This document shows positions 26,466 through 33,844 of a stretch of DNA of 64,000 nucleotides, in pieces. The stretch is taken from contig CAWBRQ010000005.1 in NCBI GenBank assembly GCA_963791315.1, positions 62,001-126,000 of the forward strand, read 5' to 3'. A model generated the notes under the pieces. That model ran no database searches. It was not told the origin of the DNA and saw only the letters and a list, made by a program, of their open reading frames with translations. This DNA is from JACCZX01 sp963791315 (GTDB lineage: Bacteria; Pseudomonadota; Gammaproteobacteria; Burkholderiales; Burkholderiaceae_F). How positions within the stretch are numbered: position 1 is the stretch's first letter; each line of letters opens with the position of its first letter. The translations under genes were made by a program, and so were the position numbers.

Positions 26466-26522
26466 CGGCTCCCAGGAGTCGAACCGACTTGCTGCAAGTG
26501 CAACGAGGAAAGGAGGACGAGA
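26466..26522 (+). promoter_or_regulatory. ROSE-like RNA thermometer in the Hsp20 leader (putative)
   Basis: The leader can fold a first hairpin (CGGCTC 26466-26471 with GAGTCG 26476-26481). A second stem can pair CGACTTGCT (26485-26493) with the ribosome site in AAGGAGGACG (26510-26519). TTGCT is the U-U-G-C-U anti-Shine-Dalgarno core of ROSE elements, which pairs with AGGA leaving a bulged G. Position, length and the downstream Hsp20 gene all fit a heat-melted switch. Confidence 0.5.
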
Positions 26523-26972
26523 ATGTTTGCATCGATGGTGACCTACCCCGGCCTGTTCGGTGATTTCGATCGGCTTCGCCGGGAACTTGACGAACTGTCC
26601 GGATGGTCGGGATTGCCCACCAGTATCCGGTCTGCTGCGCCGGGCGCGTTTCCCGCAATCAATATCGGCAACACGGCGACCAGCGTTGAAATCTATGCCT
26701 TCGCGCCGGGGATCGATCCGAAACAGATCGAGCTGACGATCGATCGCGGCGTGCTGTCGATTTCGGGCGAACGTCCGTCGGGGCTGCCCCTTGAAGACAG
26801 CAAGGTCAATATCTACGGCAATGAGCGCTTTGCCGGCCAGTTTCGGCGCGCGATCAGCCTGCCCGAAGACGTTGACTCGACAAAGGTGAACGCGAACTAC
26901 CGCGATGGAGTGCTGCATGTGAGCATCAGCCGCCGCGAGTCTGCGCTGCCAAAACGGATCACCGTTCAATAA
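26523..26972 (+). CDS. Hsp20/alpha-crystallin small heat-shock protein (first of pair)
   Basis: 149 residues. Short N-terminal arm (FASMVTYPGLFGDFDRLRRE), then an alpha-crystallin domain from ~45 (FPAINIGNTATSVEIYAFAP, ELTIDRGVLSISGER, YGNERFAGQFRRAISLPEDV, YRDGVLHVSISR). The C-terminal tail is short (ALPKRITVQ), with I-T-V rather than a full I-x-I anchor. Such proteins hold unfolding proteins in an ATP-independent way. A very strong ribosome site (AAGGAGG, 6 nt before the ATG) is probably masked by the leader fold. It is followed after 22 nt by a second Hsp20 gene. Confidence 0.93.
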   Translation: MFASMVTYPGLFGDFDRLRRELDELSGWSGLPTSIRSAAPGAFPAINIGNTATSVEIYAFAPGIDPKQIELTIDRGVLSISGERPSGLPLEDSKVNIYGNERFAGQFRRAISLPEDVDSTKVNANYRDGVLHVSISRRESALPKRITVQ

Positions 26973-26994
26973 ATAAGGAGCTAGGAGGTCGACC

Positions 26995-27453
26995 ATGCAA
27001 GACAGTTTTGTTGCTGAAGCGCCGCGTAAGGCGGCCAACCGTCAAGATGTCCCTCGGCAGGAAGACGTACAGGAATCGTCGCGCGACGATGCGACGCGGT
27101 CAGGGTCAGCTCGCCGGGACTCTCAGGCGATGACCCCGCGTGTCGACGTGCTCGAAGACGACTCGGGCATTACGTTGATCGCTGATATGCCGGGTGTCTC
27201 CAAAGAATCGCTCGAGATCAAGGTAGAAAACGATGCGCTTTCGATTGAAGGAGCAATATCCGCCGCTACGCCGCAAGCGCTCGAGGCCACGTACGCCGAA
27301 GTGCGCATTGCGCGCTACCGCCGCAGCTTTACGCTGAGCCGCGAGCTCGACGCGGGCCACATCGAGGCGCAGTTGAAAGATGGAGTGCTGAAATTGCGCA
27401 TTCCAAAGCACGAGCAGGCGCGACCGCAGCGCATTTCTGTAAAAGTTAGCTAA
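26995..27453 (+). CDS. Hsp20/alpha-crystallin small heat-shock protein (second of pair)
   Basis: 152 residues. The N-terminal ~45 are polar and charged (KAANRQDVPRQEDVQESSRD), unlike the first copy. The alpha-crystallin domain follows (TPRVDVLEDDSGITLIADMP, SLEIKVENDALSIEGAI, YRRSFTLSRELDAGHIEAQL, DGVLKLRIPKHEQARPQRIS). The end PQRISVKVS provides an I-x-V anchor. The different N-terminal arms of the two copies suggest a class A/class B type pair that may form hetero-oligomers. The ribosome site is GGAGGTCGACC before the ATG. Confidence 0.93.
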   Translation: MQDSFVAEAPRKAANRQDVPRQEDVQESSRDDATRSGSARRDSQAMTPRVDVLEDDSGITLIADMPGVSKESLEIKVENDALSIEGAISAATPQALEATYAEVRIARYRRSFTLSRELDAGHIEAQLKDGVLKLRIPKHEQARPQRISVKVS

Positions 27454-27472
27454 GCGGATAATGCATCCACAT

Positions 27473-27503
27473 CTCCGGCATGTCGTTATTCGATATGCCG
27501 GAG
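27473..27503 (+). terminator. Inverted repeat after the Hsp20 pair
   Basis: Perfect 9-bp arms CTCCGGCAT / ATGCCGGAG around a 13-nt loop, 19 nt after the second Hsp20 stop. No T-run follows, so it may be a 3'-protecting stem or a binding site rather than an intrinsic terminator. Confidence 0.4.
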
Positions 27504-27531
27504 TTCCGCGCAGTGCCTGCAATGGACAGCA

Positions 27532-27894
27532 ATGAAAAAGAGTGGAGAAGAAAAATTAGAGCGCGGCGAGCATTCTCGAACGGGGCCTCGCGACCAGCCA
27601 AAGACCGCGTTCAACGGCACCAAGCGCGTCCTGGCGACCGATGATCCCGCGGCAACGGCGCGTCAGTTGCGTCAGCCGAATGAGCGCGACGAGTCGGCCG
27701 ATCAGCAGCTGAGCGGTACGCGCAAAGTTATCAAACAAGCGCACGACGACTTGCAAAGCGGGCAGCAAGACACCGATGCACGCAACCGTGTAGCCGAAGT
27801 GCTGCCCGACGTACCGAAGACGCCGCAGAACTTCGACGCGTCCGACCCGGTCGATACGGCGCCCCGGTCGAAGAAAAAAACTTCCTCGAGTTAG
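27532..27894 (+). CDS. Small hydrophilic protein, hypothetical
   Basis: 120 residues, highly charged and predicted disordered: GEEKLERGEHSRTGPRDQPK, ATARQLRQPNERDESADQQL, ending in a basic tail SKKKTSSS. No signal peptide, membrane segment or known domain is seen. It follows the Hsp20 pair on the same strand, so it may be a heat- or desiccation-induced protein (inference from location and composition only). It converges with the histidine-kinase gene with a 4-nt overlap of the stop codons. Confidence 0.6.
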   Translation: MKKSGEEKLERGEHSRTGPRDQPKTAFNGTKRVLATDDPAATARQLRQPNERDESADQQLSGTRKVIKQAHDDLQSGQQDTDARNRVAEVLPDVPKTPQNFDASDPVDTAPRSKKKTSSS

Positions 27895-29192
27895 CCAAAC
27901 CTTCGTTGCGTTGCGCGCGCTGAGTCTGCCAGCGGCAGGCGCACGGTGACGCGTGTACCGCCGCCATCGACGGCATTGATGTCCAGCGTTCCCGCGTGCC
28001 GTTCGACGATGCGTGCGACGATCGCCAGGCCAAGTCCGGCTCCGCCCTGCGCCCGGCTTGCGTCGCCGCGCTCGAACGGTTGCAACATCCGTTGGGCATC
28101 GACGATTCCCGGCCCGTGATCTTCCACGATCAGCATCGCTTCGCGTGCAGCCTGATTGATCGTCAGCGAAAGCAGAATCGGCGGAGCGCCATGACGCGCC
28201 GCGTTATCGAGCAGGTTCGTCAGCAGCCGCTGCAGCATCGTCGCGTTACCGGGCACCAACACGTGCGGCGCGATGCGTAGCTGAGCAGCGGGCAGCCCAG
28301 CCAATCGCGCTGCGCTGCTGGCGACACCGCTGAGGTCAACTTCGTCTGCGACATGCTCGGCGTCGGTTCGAACGTACGACAAGAAGCTTTCGATAATCGC
28401 GTCGGCGTGTTCAACGTTGCGCACGATCAGGTCACGCAGCGGCGCCTGCTCGTCGAGCAGGTCGGCAGCGACGCGAATTCGCGTCAACGGCGAGCGCAGA
28501 TCGTGCGACACGCCCATCAGCATCACGCGCCGTTGCTCGTCGAACGCGGCACGCTGCCGCGCCATCGTGGTTAACGCCAACCCGAGCCTTTCGATTTCGC
28601 GCGTGCCACGCACGATTTCCGTTGGCACTTCGCCACGCCCGATCGCGTCGACCTGATTCGACAGACGCGCCATCGGGCGCACCACCCAGCGGCTCGTGAA
28701 CCAAGCCGCGACCGTAATCACCAGAATCAGCACGCCGAGCACGCCCCATGCGCGCATCCGAAACGATGAAGGCTGCACACCGCCAGTTAGGCCAACCCAG
28801 CGCGCTTCACCCTGCGCAGGCTGAACCTGCAGCCAGGTGACCGGCAACTCCGACGTATCGTCGAGCTTCGTATCGATCACGCTGATGCCGGATTGCGTGA
28901 GCGCATCGGTCAGCGCGATCGTGCGGCGATCCGACGCAATCGAATACGCCTGCGCCGGTGGCGCACCGGTCAGCACGTGAATGCGCATGCGCAAATCGAG
29001 CTCGCGGCGCGGTGCGCCCGGCTGCTCCTGCTCGGTTCTTATTGCAGCGGCCCACATCGGCGCAAGTGTCAGCGCGGTGACACGCTCCTGATAGTCGCTG
29101 AACGTTGCGGCGATCAGTATCAACGCGCTAATGGTCATCACCAGCAGCGCGATGAAGATGCGGCCGAACATCGGCAGCGGAAGCAGCTTCAC
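27891..29192 (-). CDS. EnvZ-type sensor histidine kinase
   Basis: 433 residues. Two transmembrane helices (IFIALLVMTISALILIAATF and VLGVLILVITVAAWFTSRWV) flank a ~120-residue periplasmic sensor. Then HAMP (VVRPMARLSNQVDAIGRGEV), HisKA with GVSHDLRSPLTRIRVAADLL, and HATPase with LLTNLLDNAARHG, EDHGPGI and GAGLGLAIVARIV. The sensor region (RMRIHVLTGAPPAQAYSIAS) contains no domain I can name. Its start overlaps the response-regulator stop by 4 nt (ATGA), so they are a cognate OmpR-EnvZ-type pair. Confidence 0.9.
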   Translation of the reverse strand: MKLLPLPMFGRIFIALLVMTISALILIAATFSDYQERVTALTLAPMWAAAIRTEQEQPGAPRRELDLRMRIHVLTGAPPAQAYSIASDRRTIALTDALTQSGISVIDTKLDDTSELPVTWLQVQPAQGEARWVGLTGGVQPSSFRMRAWGVLGVLILVITVAAWFTSRWVVRPMARLSNQVDAIGRGEVPTEIVRGTREIERLGLALTTMARQRAAFDEQRRVMLMGVSHDLRSPLTRIRVAADLLDEQAPLRDLIVRNVEHADAIIESFLSYVRTDAEHVADEVDLSGVASSAARLAGLPAAQLRIAPHVLVPGNATMLQRLLTNLLDNAARHGAPPILLSLTINQAAREAMLIVEDHGPGIVDAQRMLQPFERGDASRAQGGAGLGLAIVARIVERHAGTLDINAVDGGGTRVTVRLPLADSARATQRRFG

Positions 29193-29932
29193 TTCTCAGC
29201 GCTCCGTCGATTTGCCGCTGGGGGTGCCCACACATAGCCTTCGCCACGCGCGGTGACGATCCACTTTGCATCTGCATCGGCTTGTCTGAGCTTGCGGCGC
29301 AGGCGGGCGATCTGTACGTCGACCGCGCGATCGAGCGGCCGGTAATTCCCGACCTGCGCCGCGCGCGTCAATGCTTCGCGCGACAGCGCGACTCCCGGAT
29401 GCTTGACGAGTTCCAGTAAGAGCCGGAACTCGATATTTGTAAGCGGCACTTCCACTGAATCTGCGGTGAGCGTGCGCGCATTGGTATCCAGCAGCAGCTT
29501 GCCAAATTGCAGCAACGTGGCCGGTGCGCTGCGCACGGCACCAGCATCGGCGCGCGACCGACGCAACACGGTACGAACGCGTGCAATCAACTCACGCGGA
29601 TCGAACGGTTTGGGCACGTAGTCGTCAGCGCCGAGCTCGAGGCCGATCACGCGGTCGACCGGATCGCCCTTCGCTGTCAGCATGATCACCGGGAGTTCGG
29701 GGAGGCGTTCACGCAGGCGGCGGAACACTTCCTTCCCATGCATATCCGGCAACATCAAATCAAGCAGCACGAGCGACGGCAGCGGATTCAGACTGTCGAG
29801 GCCGGCTGAGCCGGTGGTTGCGCTGCGCAGTGCGATGCCCTCGCGGGCGAAGAGTTGCGTCAGTAGCCGCACCAGTTCGACATCGTCGTCGATCAACAGC
29901 ACGGACACCGCGGCGTGGGCGCTCGAAATCAT
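29189..29932 (-). CDS. OmpR/PhoB-type response regulator
   Basis: 247 residues. The receiver has the acidic pair in LLIDDDVELV, phospho-acceptor Asp in LVLLDLMLPDMHGKEVF, Thr in VIMLTAKGDP and Lys in YVPKPFDPRELI. The winged-helix effector is at ~145-240 (EVPLTNIEFRLLLELVKHP, ALTRAAQVGNYRPLDRAVDV, WIVTARGEGYVWAPPA). It binds DNA as a dimer when phosphorylated by the overlapping kinase. Targets are unknown; the Hsp20 operon lies beyond the kinase in the opposite orientation. Confidence 0.92.
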   Translation of the reverse strand: MISSAHAAVSVLLIDDDVELVRLLTQLFAREGIALRSATTGSAGLDSLNPLPSLVLLDLMLPDMHGKEVFRRLRERLPELPVIMLTAKGDPVDRVIGLELGADDYVPKPFDPRELIARVRTVLRRSRADAGAVRSAPATLLQFGKLLLDTNARTLTADSVEVPLTNIEFRLLLELVKHPGVALSREALTRAAQVGNYRPLDRAVDVQIARLRRKLRQADADAKWIVTARGEGYVWAPPAANRRSAEK

Positions 29933-30012
29933 TCGACAACGTTACATGTTTGAAGCGCGGCCGCGCATCCAACGTGTCAACAACGACACAAAGGACATCA
30001 ATCGACATCCAC

Positions 30013-30144
30013 CGGGGGCGTGAGCAGGGCGACCAGTACGCGGCGAGCTTCGCGCGCTGGATGGGACTGTCCGACACGCAGCTGGCAGACGTGCTGCCCA
30101 ACCTGCAGTATTTTTCGCCGGCCACGCTGCCAATATTTGTTTGA
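30013..30144 (+). pseudogene. C-terminal remnant of a DUF1501 protein
   Basis: About 40 codons ending in a stop: QGDQYAASFARWMGLSDTQL followed by ADVLPNLQYFSPATLPIFV. This is the shape of the last segment of DUF1501 proteins (D-Q-Y-A-A-T-x-A-R-W-x-G, L-A-x-V-L-P-N, then F). No more of the gene is upstream, where the OmpR-type regulator begins at 29932 in the opposite direction. It looks like the stub of a deleted gene. The rest of the 29933-30274 gap shows nothing else that I can support. Confidence 0.5.
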
Positions 30145-30274
30145 CGTAGCTCGGGCTCAGCACGCACCTGCTAGTCGCATGGTGGTTGCGATTTGTTGCT
30201 GAATGACTCAACATGCTTGGCCACGCCGAAACACTGACCGAACGACACCTTTGAAGATCGTCGTTCCCAACACC

Positions 30275-30583
30275 ATGTCCAATCTCCCCAAGTTGATACG
30301 CGATCTGCCGAAGTTCGCAGGTCCGTTTGACGCGCACAAGTTGGAAGCCGCAGGTTGCGACGTGCTTTTCGCCTCCTACCCTGCCGGAACAGTCATCGCT
30401 CCACACAAGCACGACACTGAAAACGTCGGCATCATCACCAAGGGGAGCCTGATGCTGACGATCGCGGGCAAGGAAAGGACGTTCGTGGCTGGGCAGTGGT
30501 ATCACGTTCCGGCGAGGGCAGAACATTCCGCTCGATTTGAAGAGGAATCTTCAGAGATCGAGTTCTGGTTTCACCGAGCGTAG
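30275..30583 (+). CDS. Small cupin-domain protein
   Basis: 102 residues, a single beta-barrel cupin. The first motif is GTVIAPHKHDTENVGIITKG, where PHKHDTENVG supplies two His and a Glu as metal ligands. The second motif is AGQWYHVPARAEHSARFEEE, with a third His. The function is not determined by the fold; possibilities include a metal-dependent enzyme or a sensor. The ATG at 30275 is used, since upstream residues (TQHAWPRRNTDRTTPLK) are not cupin-like, but no clear ribosome site is visible there. Confidence 0.75.
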   Translation: MSNLPKLIRDLPKFAGPFDAHKLEAAGCDVLFASYPAGTVIAPHKHDTENVGIITKGSLMLTIAGKERTFVAGQWYHVPARAEHSARFEEESSEIEFWFHRA

Positions 30584-30620
30584 ATTCCTTGCCGGTATCG
30601 AATTGAGATAGTTCAGCAAC

Positions 30621-30866
30621 GTGGAACAAGGCAGCTCCAACTCTTCGCTCGGGCCATCTCAGGTCACGTGCCCGCTGTGCGGCGGTCCGAACGCTTGCAC
30701 GCCTGCCACCAGTGGCAGCTTCGAGGATGCGTGCTGGTGCGAAGCGGTTTCGTTTGGCCCGGAGCTGCTCGCCCGTGTGCCACTGGCCTGTCGAGGCGTC
30801 TCGTGCATCTGCGCCGCTTGTGCCAGCCCCACGGAGCCGGCTCGTCTGGAGAATTCGCATGGATAG
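30621..30866 (+). CDS. Cysteine-rich CWC family protein
   Basis: 81 residues with a GTG start. Seen: CPLCGGPNACTPATSGSF, DACWCEAVSF and CRGVSCICAACA, i.e. nine or so cysteines in C-x2-C, C-W-C and C-I-C-x2-C clusters. This is the CWC family signature and likely binds zinc; biological role unknown. It overlaps the start of the NTF2-like gene by 8 nt, so the two are translationally coupled. Confidence 0.78.
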   Translation: MEQGSSNSSLGPSQVTCPLCGGPNACTPATSGSFEDACWCEAVSFGPELLARVPLACRGVSCICAACASPTEPARLENSHG

Positions 30867-31257
30867 CCCGCTAGCGATGTGGCATCGCATTGTTCAGACG
30901 CACGACTCCTCGGGCCTGAACGAGTTGCTGGCCGAAGACGTGCTGTTCTATTCGCCCGTGGTTCACACGCCACAGCGTGGCAAAAAGCTGACTGCGTGGT
31001 ATCTGTCTGCGGCTCTGGATGTTTTCGTCAACGAAACTTTTCGCTACGTACGCGAGGTCGTTGGGCCGTCTGACGCTGCGCTTGAGTTTGAAACCGAGAT
31101 TGACGGAGTCAGCGTCAATGGGGTGGACCTGATCAAGTGGAACTCAGAAAGCCAGATCACGGAGTTCAAGGTGATGCTCCGCCCGCTGAAGGCAATCAGT
31201 GCAGTACAGCAGCGCATGTCGGCCACGCTCCATCCACTCCCGCGTAAATCTCAGTAG
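30859..31257 (+). CDS. NTF2-like (SnoaL-type) nuclear transport factor 2 family protein
   Basis: 132 residues. A cone-shaped alpha+beta fold is suggested by AMWHRIVQTHDSSGLNELLA (first helix), DVLFYSPVVHTPQRGK, FVNETFRYVREVVGPSDAAL, and the closing DLIKWNSESQITEFKVMLRP. Members are small-molecule isomerases, hydrolases or binding proteins. No catalytic set can be assigned. It overlaps the CWC gene by 8 nt and converges with the SDR gene. Confidence 0.78.
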   Translation: MDSPLAMWHRIVQTHDSSGLNELLAEDVLFYSPVVHTPQRGKKLTAWYLSAALDVFVNETFRYVREVVGPSDAALEFETEIDGVSVNGVDLIKWNSESQITEFKVMLRPLKAISAVQQRMSATLHPLPRKSQ

Positions 31258-31279
31258 CTGATTTGTATCGCAATGCCGC

Positions 31280-32060
31280 TTAGCGATAGCCACCATCCAC
31301 CATGAAATTCTGACCGACGGCGTACGAGCCGCCGGCACCGCCGACGAACACGATGAACGATGCAATCTCGCGCGGTTCTGCGAAGCGGCCTGCCCAGATC
31401 TTGCTGATCTCGTTCGCGCGCTCATCGGCCGGCAGCGTGTCGTTCATGCTGGTTTCGATCCAGCCCGGCGCTACACCGTTAATGCGGACGCCGGCCGGCG
31501 CGTAGTGCTCGGCGAAGATCTTCATCATGTGACCCTGCGCGGCCTTCGACGAGTCGTAATGCGTTGATATCTGCGACTGCGAATTGATGCCGTTGGTCGA
31601 TGTCACCAGCACGATCGAGCCTTTGACACCGCGCTTTTTCATGCGCTCGGCGATCGCGCGGGTGCTGATGAAGCAGCCGAACACGTTGATCTCGAATACT
31701 CGACGCCAACCGTCGGGACCGTCGAGCGTTTGCTCTTCGATCGGAATGTTGGGCGAAATTCCGATCGAGTTGATGGCGAGCGAAATTTCCGCGCCGATGT
31801 TGGCGACCGCATCGTCGAGGACCTTGTTGAATCCGGGCTCATCGCTAAGGTCCGCCGGCGCGGCAAACGCTTTGATGCCGTGTGCGCCCTAATTCAGCTA
31901 CCAGCTCGTCGGCCGCTTTCTTGTTGCGCCCATACGTGAACGACACCGCCGAGGCACCGCTCGCGGCCAATGTCCGCACGATCTCGGCGCCCAGGCCACC
32001 CGAGCCTCCCAACACCAGTGCATGGCCCGTGATGCCATTTATATGGCGCGACTTGTCCAT
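31280..32060 (-). CDS. Short-chain dehydrogenase/reductase, one frame break
   Basis: Repaired length about 259 residues. Seen: NAD(P) site ALVLGGSGGLGAEIVRTLA, then SFTYGRNKKAADELVAELG. After the break the chain continues with SLAINSIGIS (N-S-I-G of the SDR N-A-G motif), IVLVTSTNG, the catalytic YDSSK in THYDSSKAAQGHMMK, INGVAPGWIETSM, and the C-terminal VGQNFMVDGGYR. The frame breaks at a GGG (minus) near 31888; dropping one G restores A-H-G-I-K-A-F and the whole family sequence. Several related enzymes make or use hydroxyacyl compounds, but the substrate here is unknown. Confidence 0.82.
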
Positions 32061-32105
32061 CGACCCTCTCAGTCGTTGTTCGTTGAAACGCTGAAACTAC
32101 TTCCG

Positions 32106-32279
32106 TTACTTCTTTTTCTTCTTGGCTGCCGCCTTCTTTTCGGCGCCACTTTTCTTGGCCAAGTCGGCTCGATGAGCACGTTCGTAGGTTTGAATGTCTT
32201 TGAATCTGCCTTTCGCGTCCCTGACTGCATACAGCTTCTTGCCAGACGTGCTGCGATGTGTCGTGCGTTTTGTCGCCAT
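32106..32279 (-). CDS. Small lysine-rich protein, hypothetical
   Basis: 57 residues: ATKRTTHRSTSGKKLYAVRD, AKGRFKDIQTYERAHRAD, then a basic tail SGAEKKAAAKKKKK. The ATG at 32279 has GAGGAGA 7 nt upstream. The middle (G-K-K-L-Y-A-V-R-D-A-K-G-R-F) is conserved in small proteins of many proteobacteria; the Lys-rich end resembles histone-H1-like tails, so nucleic acid binding is plausible. Function unknown. Confidence 0.65.
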   Translation of the reverse strand: MATKRTTHRSTSGKKLYAVRDAKGRFKDIQTYERAHRADLAKKSGAEKKAAAKKKKK

Positions 32280-32351
32280 ATCTAGTCTCCTCACTCTGAA
32301 CTACGTTAAGAAGGCACGGATAGTGTTTGTCCGGTCCCGCGATAATACGGC

Positions 32352-33836
32352 GTGAACGAGCAACTCGCCCGTGACGTCGTGCTGGTCCGCGCTATCGAGG
32401 GCGCAGATACCGATCGCACCATTTTCACCAACGAGGACCGGACGCACGCGAGCCGGGCCGCAGCGGAACTTGCACGTTGGCGCGCCGGCGAGCGGCGCCA
32501 AGTGGCGACCGGCGAATCCTTTATCGCACAGCGCGCCGCACTGCTAGCTGAAACGCTGCCGCGGCGTTTCCCGTCGATTGCGCGAGCTGCCTCTGCGTTT
32601 GATTGGCCGGCATGGATTGGCATCGCGCTACCGGCTGTGGCATTCGTACTCGGCGCATTGCTCGAGCATATTTCCGATCGGCAGCACGTCAACATCATCG
32701 CCTTCCCGCTGCTGGGCATCATGATCTGGAACATTGTCGTTTATGTCTTGTTGCTGCTGAGCGTGCTGATGCGCGCGAGCGGTGTTGAGCCCGAGCTTCG
32801 CGGTCCGCGTCGCTGGTTGGCTGTTGGGTCGCAACGCGCGGTACGCAACTTGACCGGCGTTTCAGCGACATCGGTGGGCACTTTTGTCACTCAGTGGGGG
32901 ACGCTCGTCGCGCCGCTGATGGCGGCGCGGGCCGCGCGTGTCCTCCACGTCGCGGCGGCGCTCTTCGCGCTGGGTGCGGTGGCAGGGTTGTATGTGCGTG
33001 GGCTCGTATTCGAGTATCGGGCCGGTTGGGAAAGCACGTTTCTTGACGCGCCCGCGGTGCACGCGCTGCTTTCGTTCTTTCTTTCGCCCGCCGCCCAGCT
33101 GATCGGTGTTCCGTTTCCGTCGGTCGAGCAGATTGCCGCACTGCGTTTTACCAGTGGGACGCCAGGCAATGCCAGCGCGGCACTTTGGATCCATCTGTAC
33201 GCCATTACCGTCGGCGCGATCGTCATCGTGCCGCGCCTCGCGCTCGCGCTGATCGCCCGCTGGCAAGAGCTGCGTCGCGCCGAACGTTTCGCGTTCGATA
33301 TGAGCGAGCCTTACTTCCGCCGCCTCGCTGGGTCATTCACCGTGGGCTCGGCGCGGCTGCGCGTGATTCCCTACAGCTACACCGTTGACGACGTCGCATT
33401 GAACGGCTTGCGCGCAGCGGCAGTTGCATTGCTGGGTGATGATTCCGACGTAACGCTGCTTCCGACTGTCACGTTCGGTGCTGAGACCAGTGTGAGCCAG
33501 ACATTGACCAATGACCCGCAGGTCACGCTCACGCTGGCGCTATTCAGTTTGGCGGCGACACCCGAGAATGAGAACCATGGTGCTTTTCTGAAAGCGCTGC
33601 GCAGTTCATCGTCGGTTCGAAGCCTGGCAGTGCTGATCGACGAGTCGGGCTACCGGCGCCGGCTCGGCACGCAGGCGGGTGCCGAGGCCCGATTGGAAGA
33701 GCGGCGCAGTGCCTGGCGGTATTTTTGCCGCGCGCTAGAACTGGATGCTGCGTTCGTCGATCTGTCCGCGCCCGATTTGCCCGCGCTGGAGCGCGAACTC
33801 GAGCGCGTACTCGCGGCACCACTCGCATCAACCTAA
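32352..33836 (+). CDS. DUF2868 membrane protein
   Basis: 494 residues with a GTG start. The N-terminal region (NEQLARDVVLVRAIEGADTD to AARWRAGERR-like segments) is soluble. Four to five hydrophobic helices lie between ~85 and 320 (PAWIGIALPAVAFVLGALLE, PLLGIMIWNIVVYVLLLLSV, LHVAAALFALGAVAGLYVRG, YAITVGAIVIVPRLALALIA). A C-terminal soluble domain follows (RLRVIPYSYTVDDVALNGLR, LAVLIDESGYRRRLGTQAGA). DUF2868 proteins are routinely encoded next to the DUF3482 GTPase that follows 8 nt downstream. The pair probably forms a membrane GTPase system; its job is unknown. Confidence 0.85.
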   Translation: MNEQLARDVVLVRAIEGADTDRTIFTNEDRTHASRAAAELARWRAGERRQVATGESFIAQRAALLAETLPRRFPSIARAASAFDWPAWIGIALPAVAFVLGALLEHISDRQHVNIIAFPLLGIMIWNIVVYVLLLLSVLMRASGVEPELRGPRRWLAVGSQRAVRNLTGVSATSVGTFVTQWGTLVAPLMAARAARVLHVAAALFALGAVAGLYVRGLVFEYRAGWESTFLDAPAVHALLSFFLSPAAQLIGVPFPSVEQIAALRFTSGTPGNASAALWIHLYAITVGAIVIVPRLALALIARWQELRRAERFAFDMSEPYFRRLAGSFTVGSARLRVIPYSYTVDDVALNGLRAAAVALLGDDSDVTLLPTVTFGAETSVSQTLTNDPQVTLTLALFSLAATPENENHGAFLKALRSSSSVRSLAVLIDESGYRRRLGTQAGAEARLEERRSAWRYFCRALELDAAFVDLSAPDLPALERELERVLAAPLAST

Positions 33837-33844
33837 GTGTCGCC

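Noticed and set aside
26462..26490. Minus-strand stretch resembling a tRNA T-arm and acceptor end (GGTTCGACTCCTGGGAGCC)
   Set aside because: No matching acceptor, D-arm or anticodon arm upstream, and the proposed T-stem does not pair. The sequence is better explained as part of the Hsp20 leader hairpins.
26448..27038. 196-codon minus-strand open frame opposite the first Hsp20 gene
   Set aside because: Covers the promoter, leader and Hsp20 coding region in antisense, with no ribosome site or family features.
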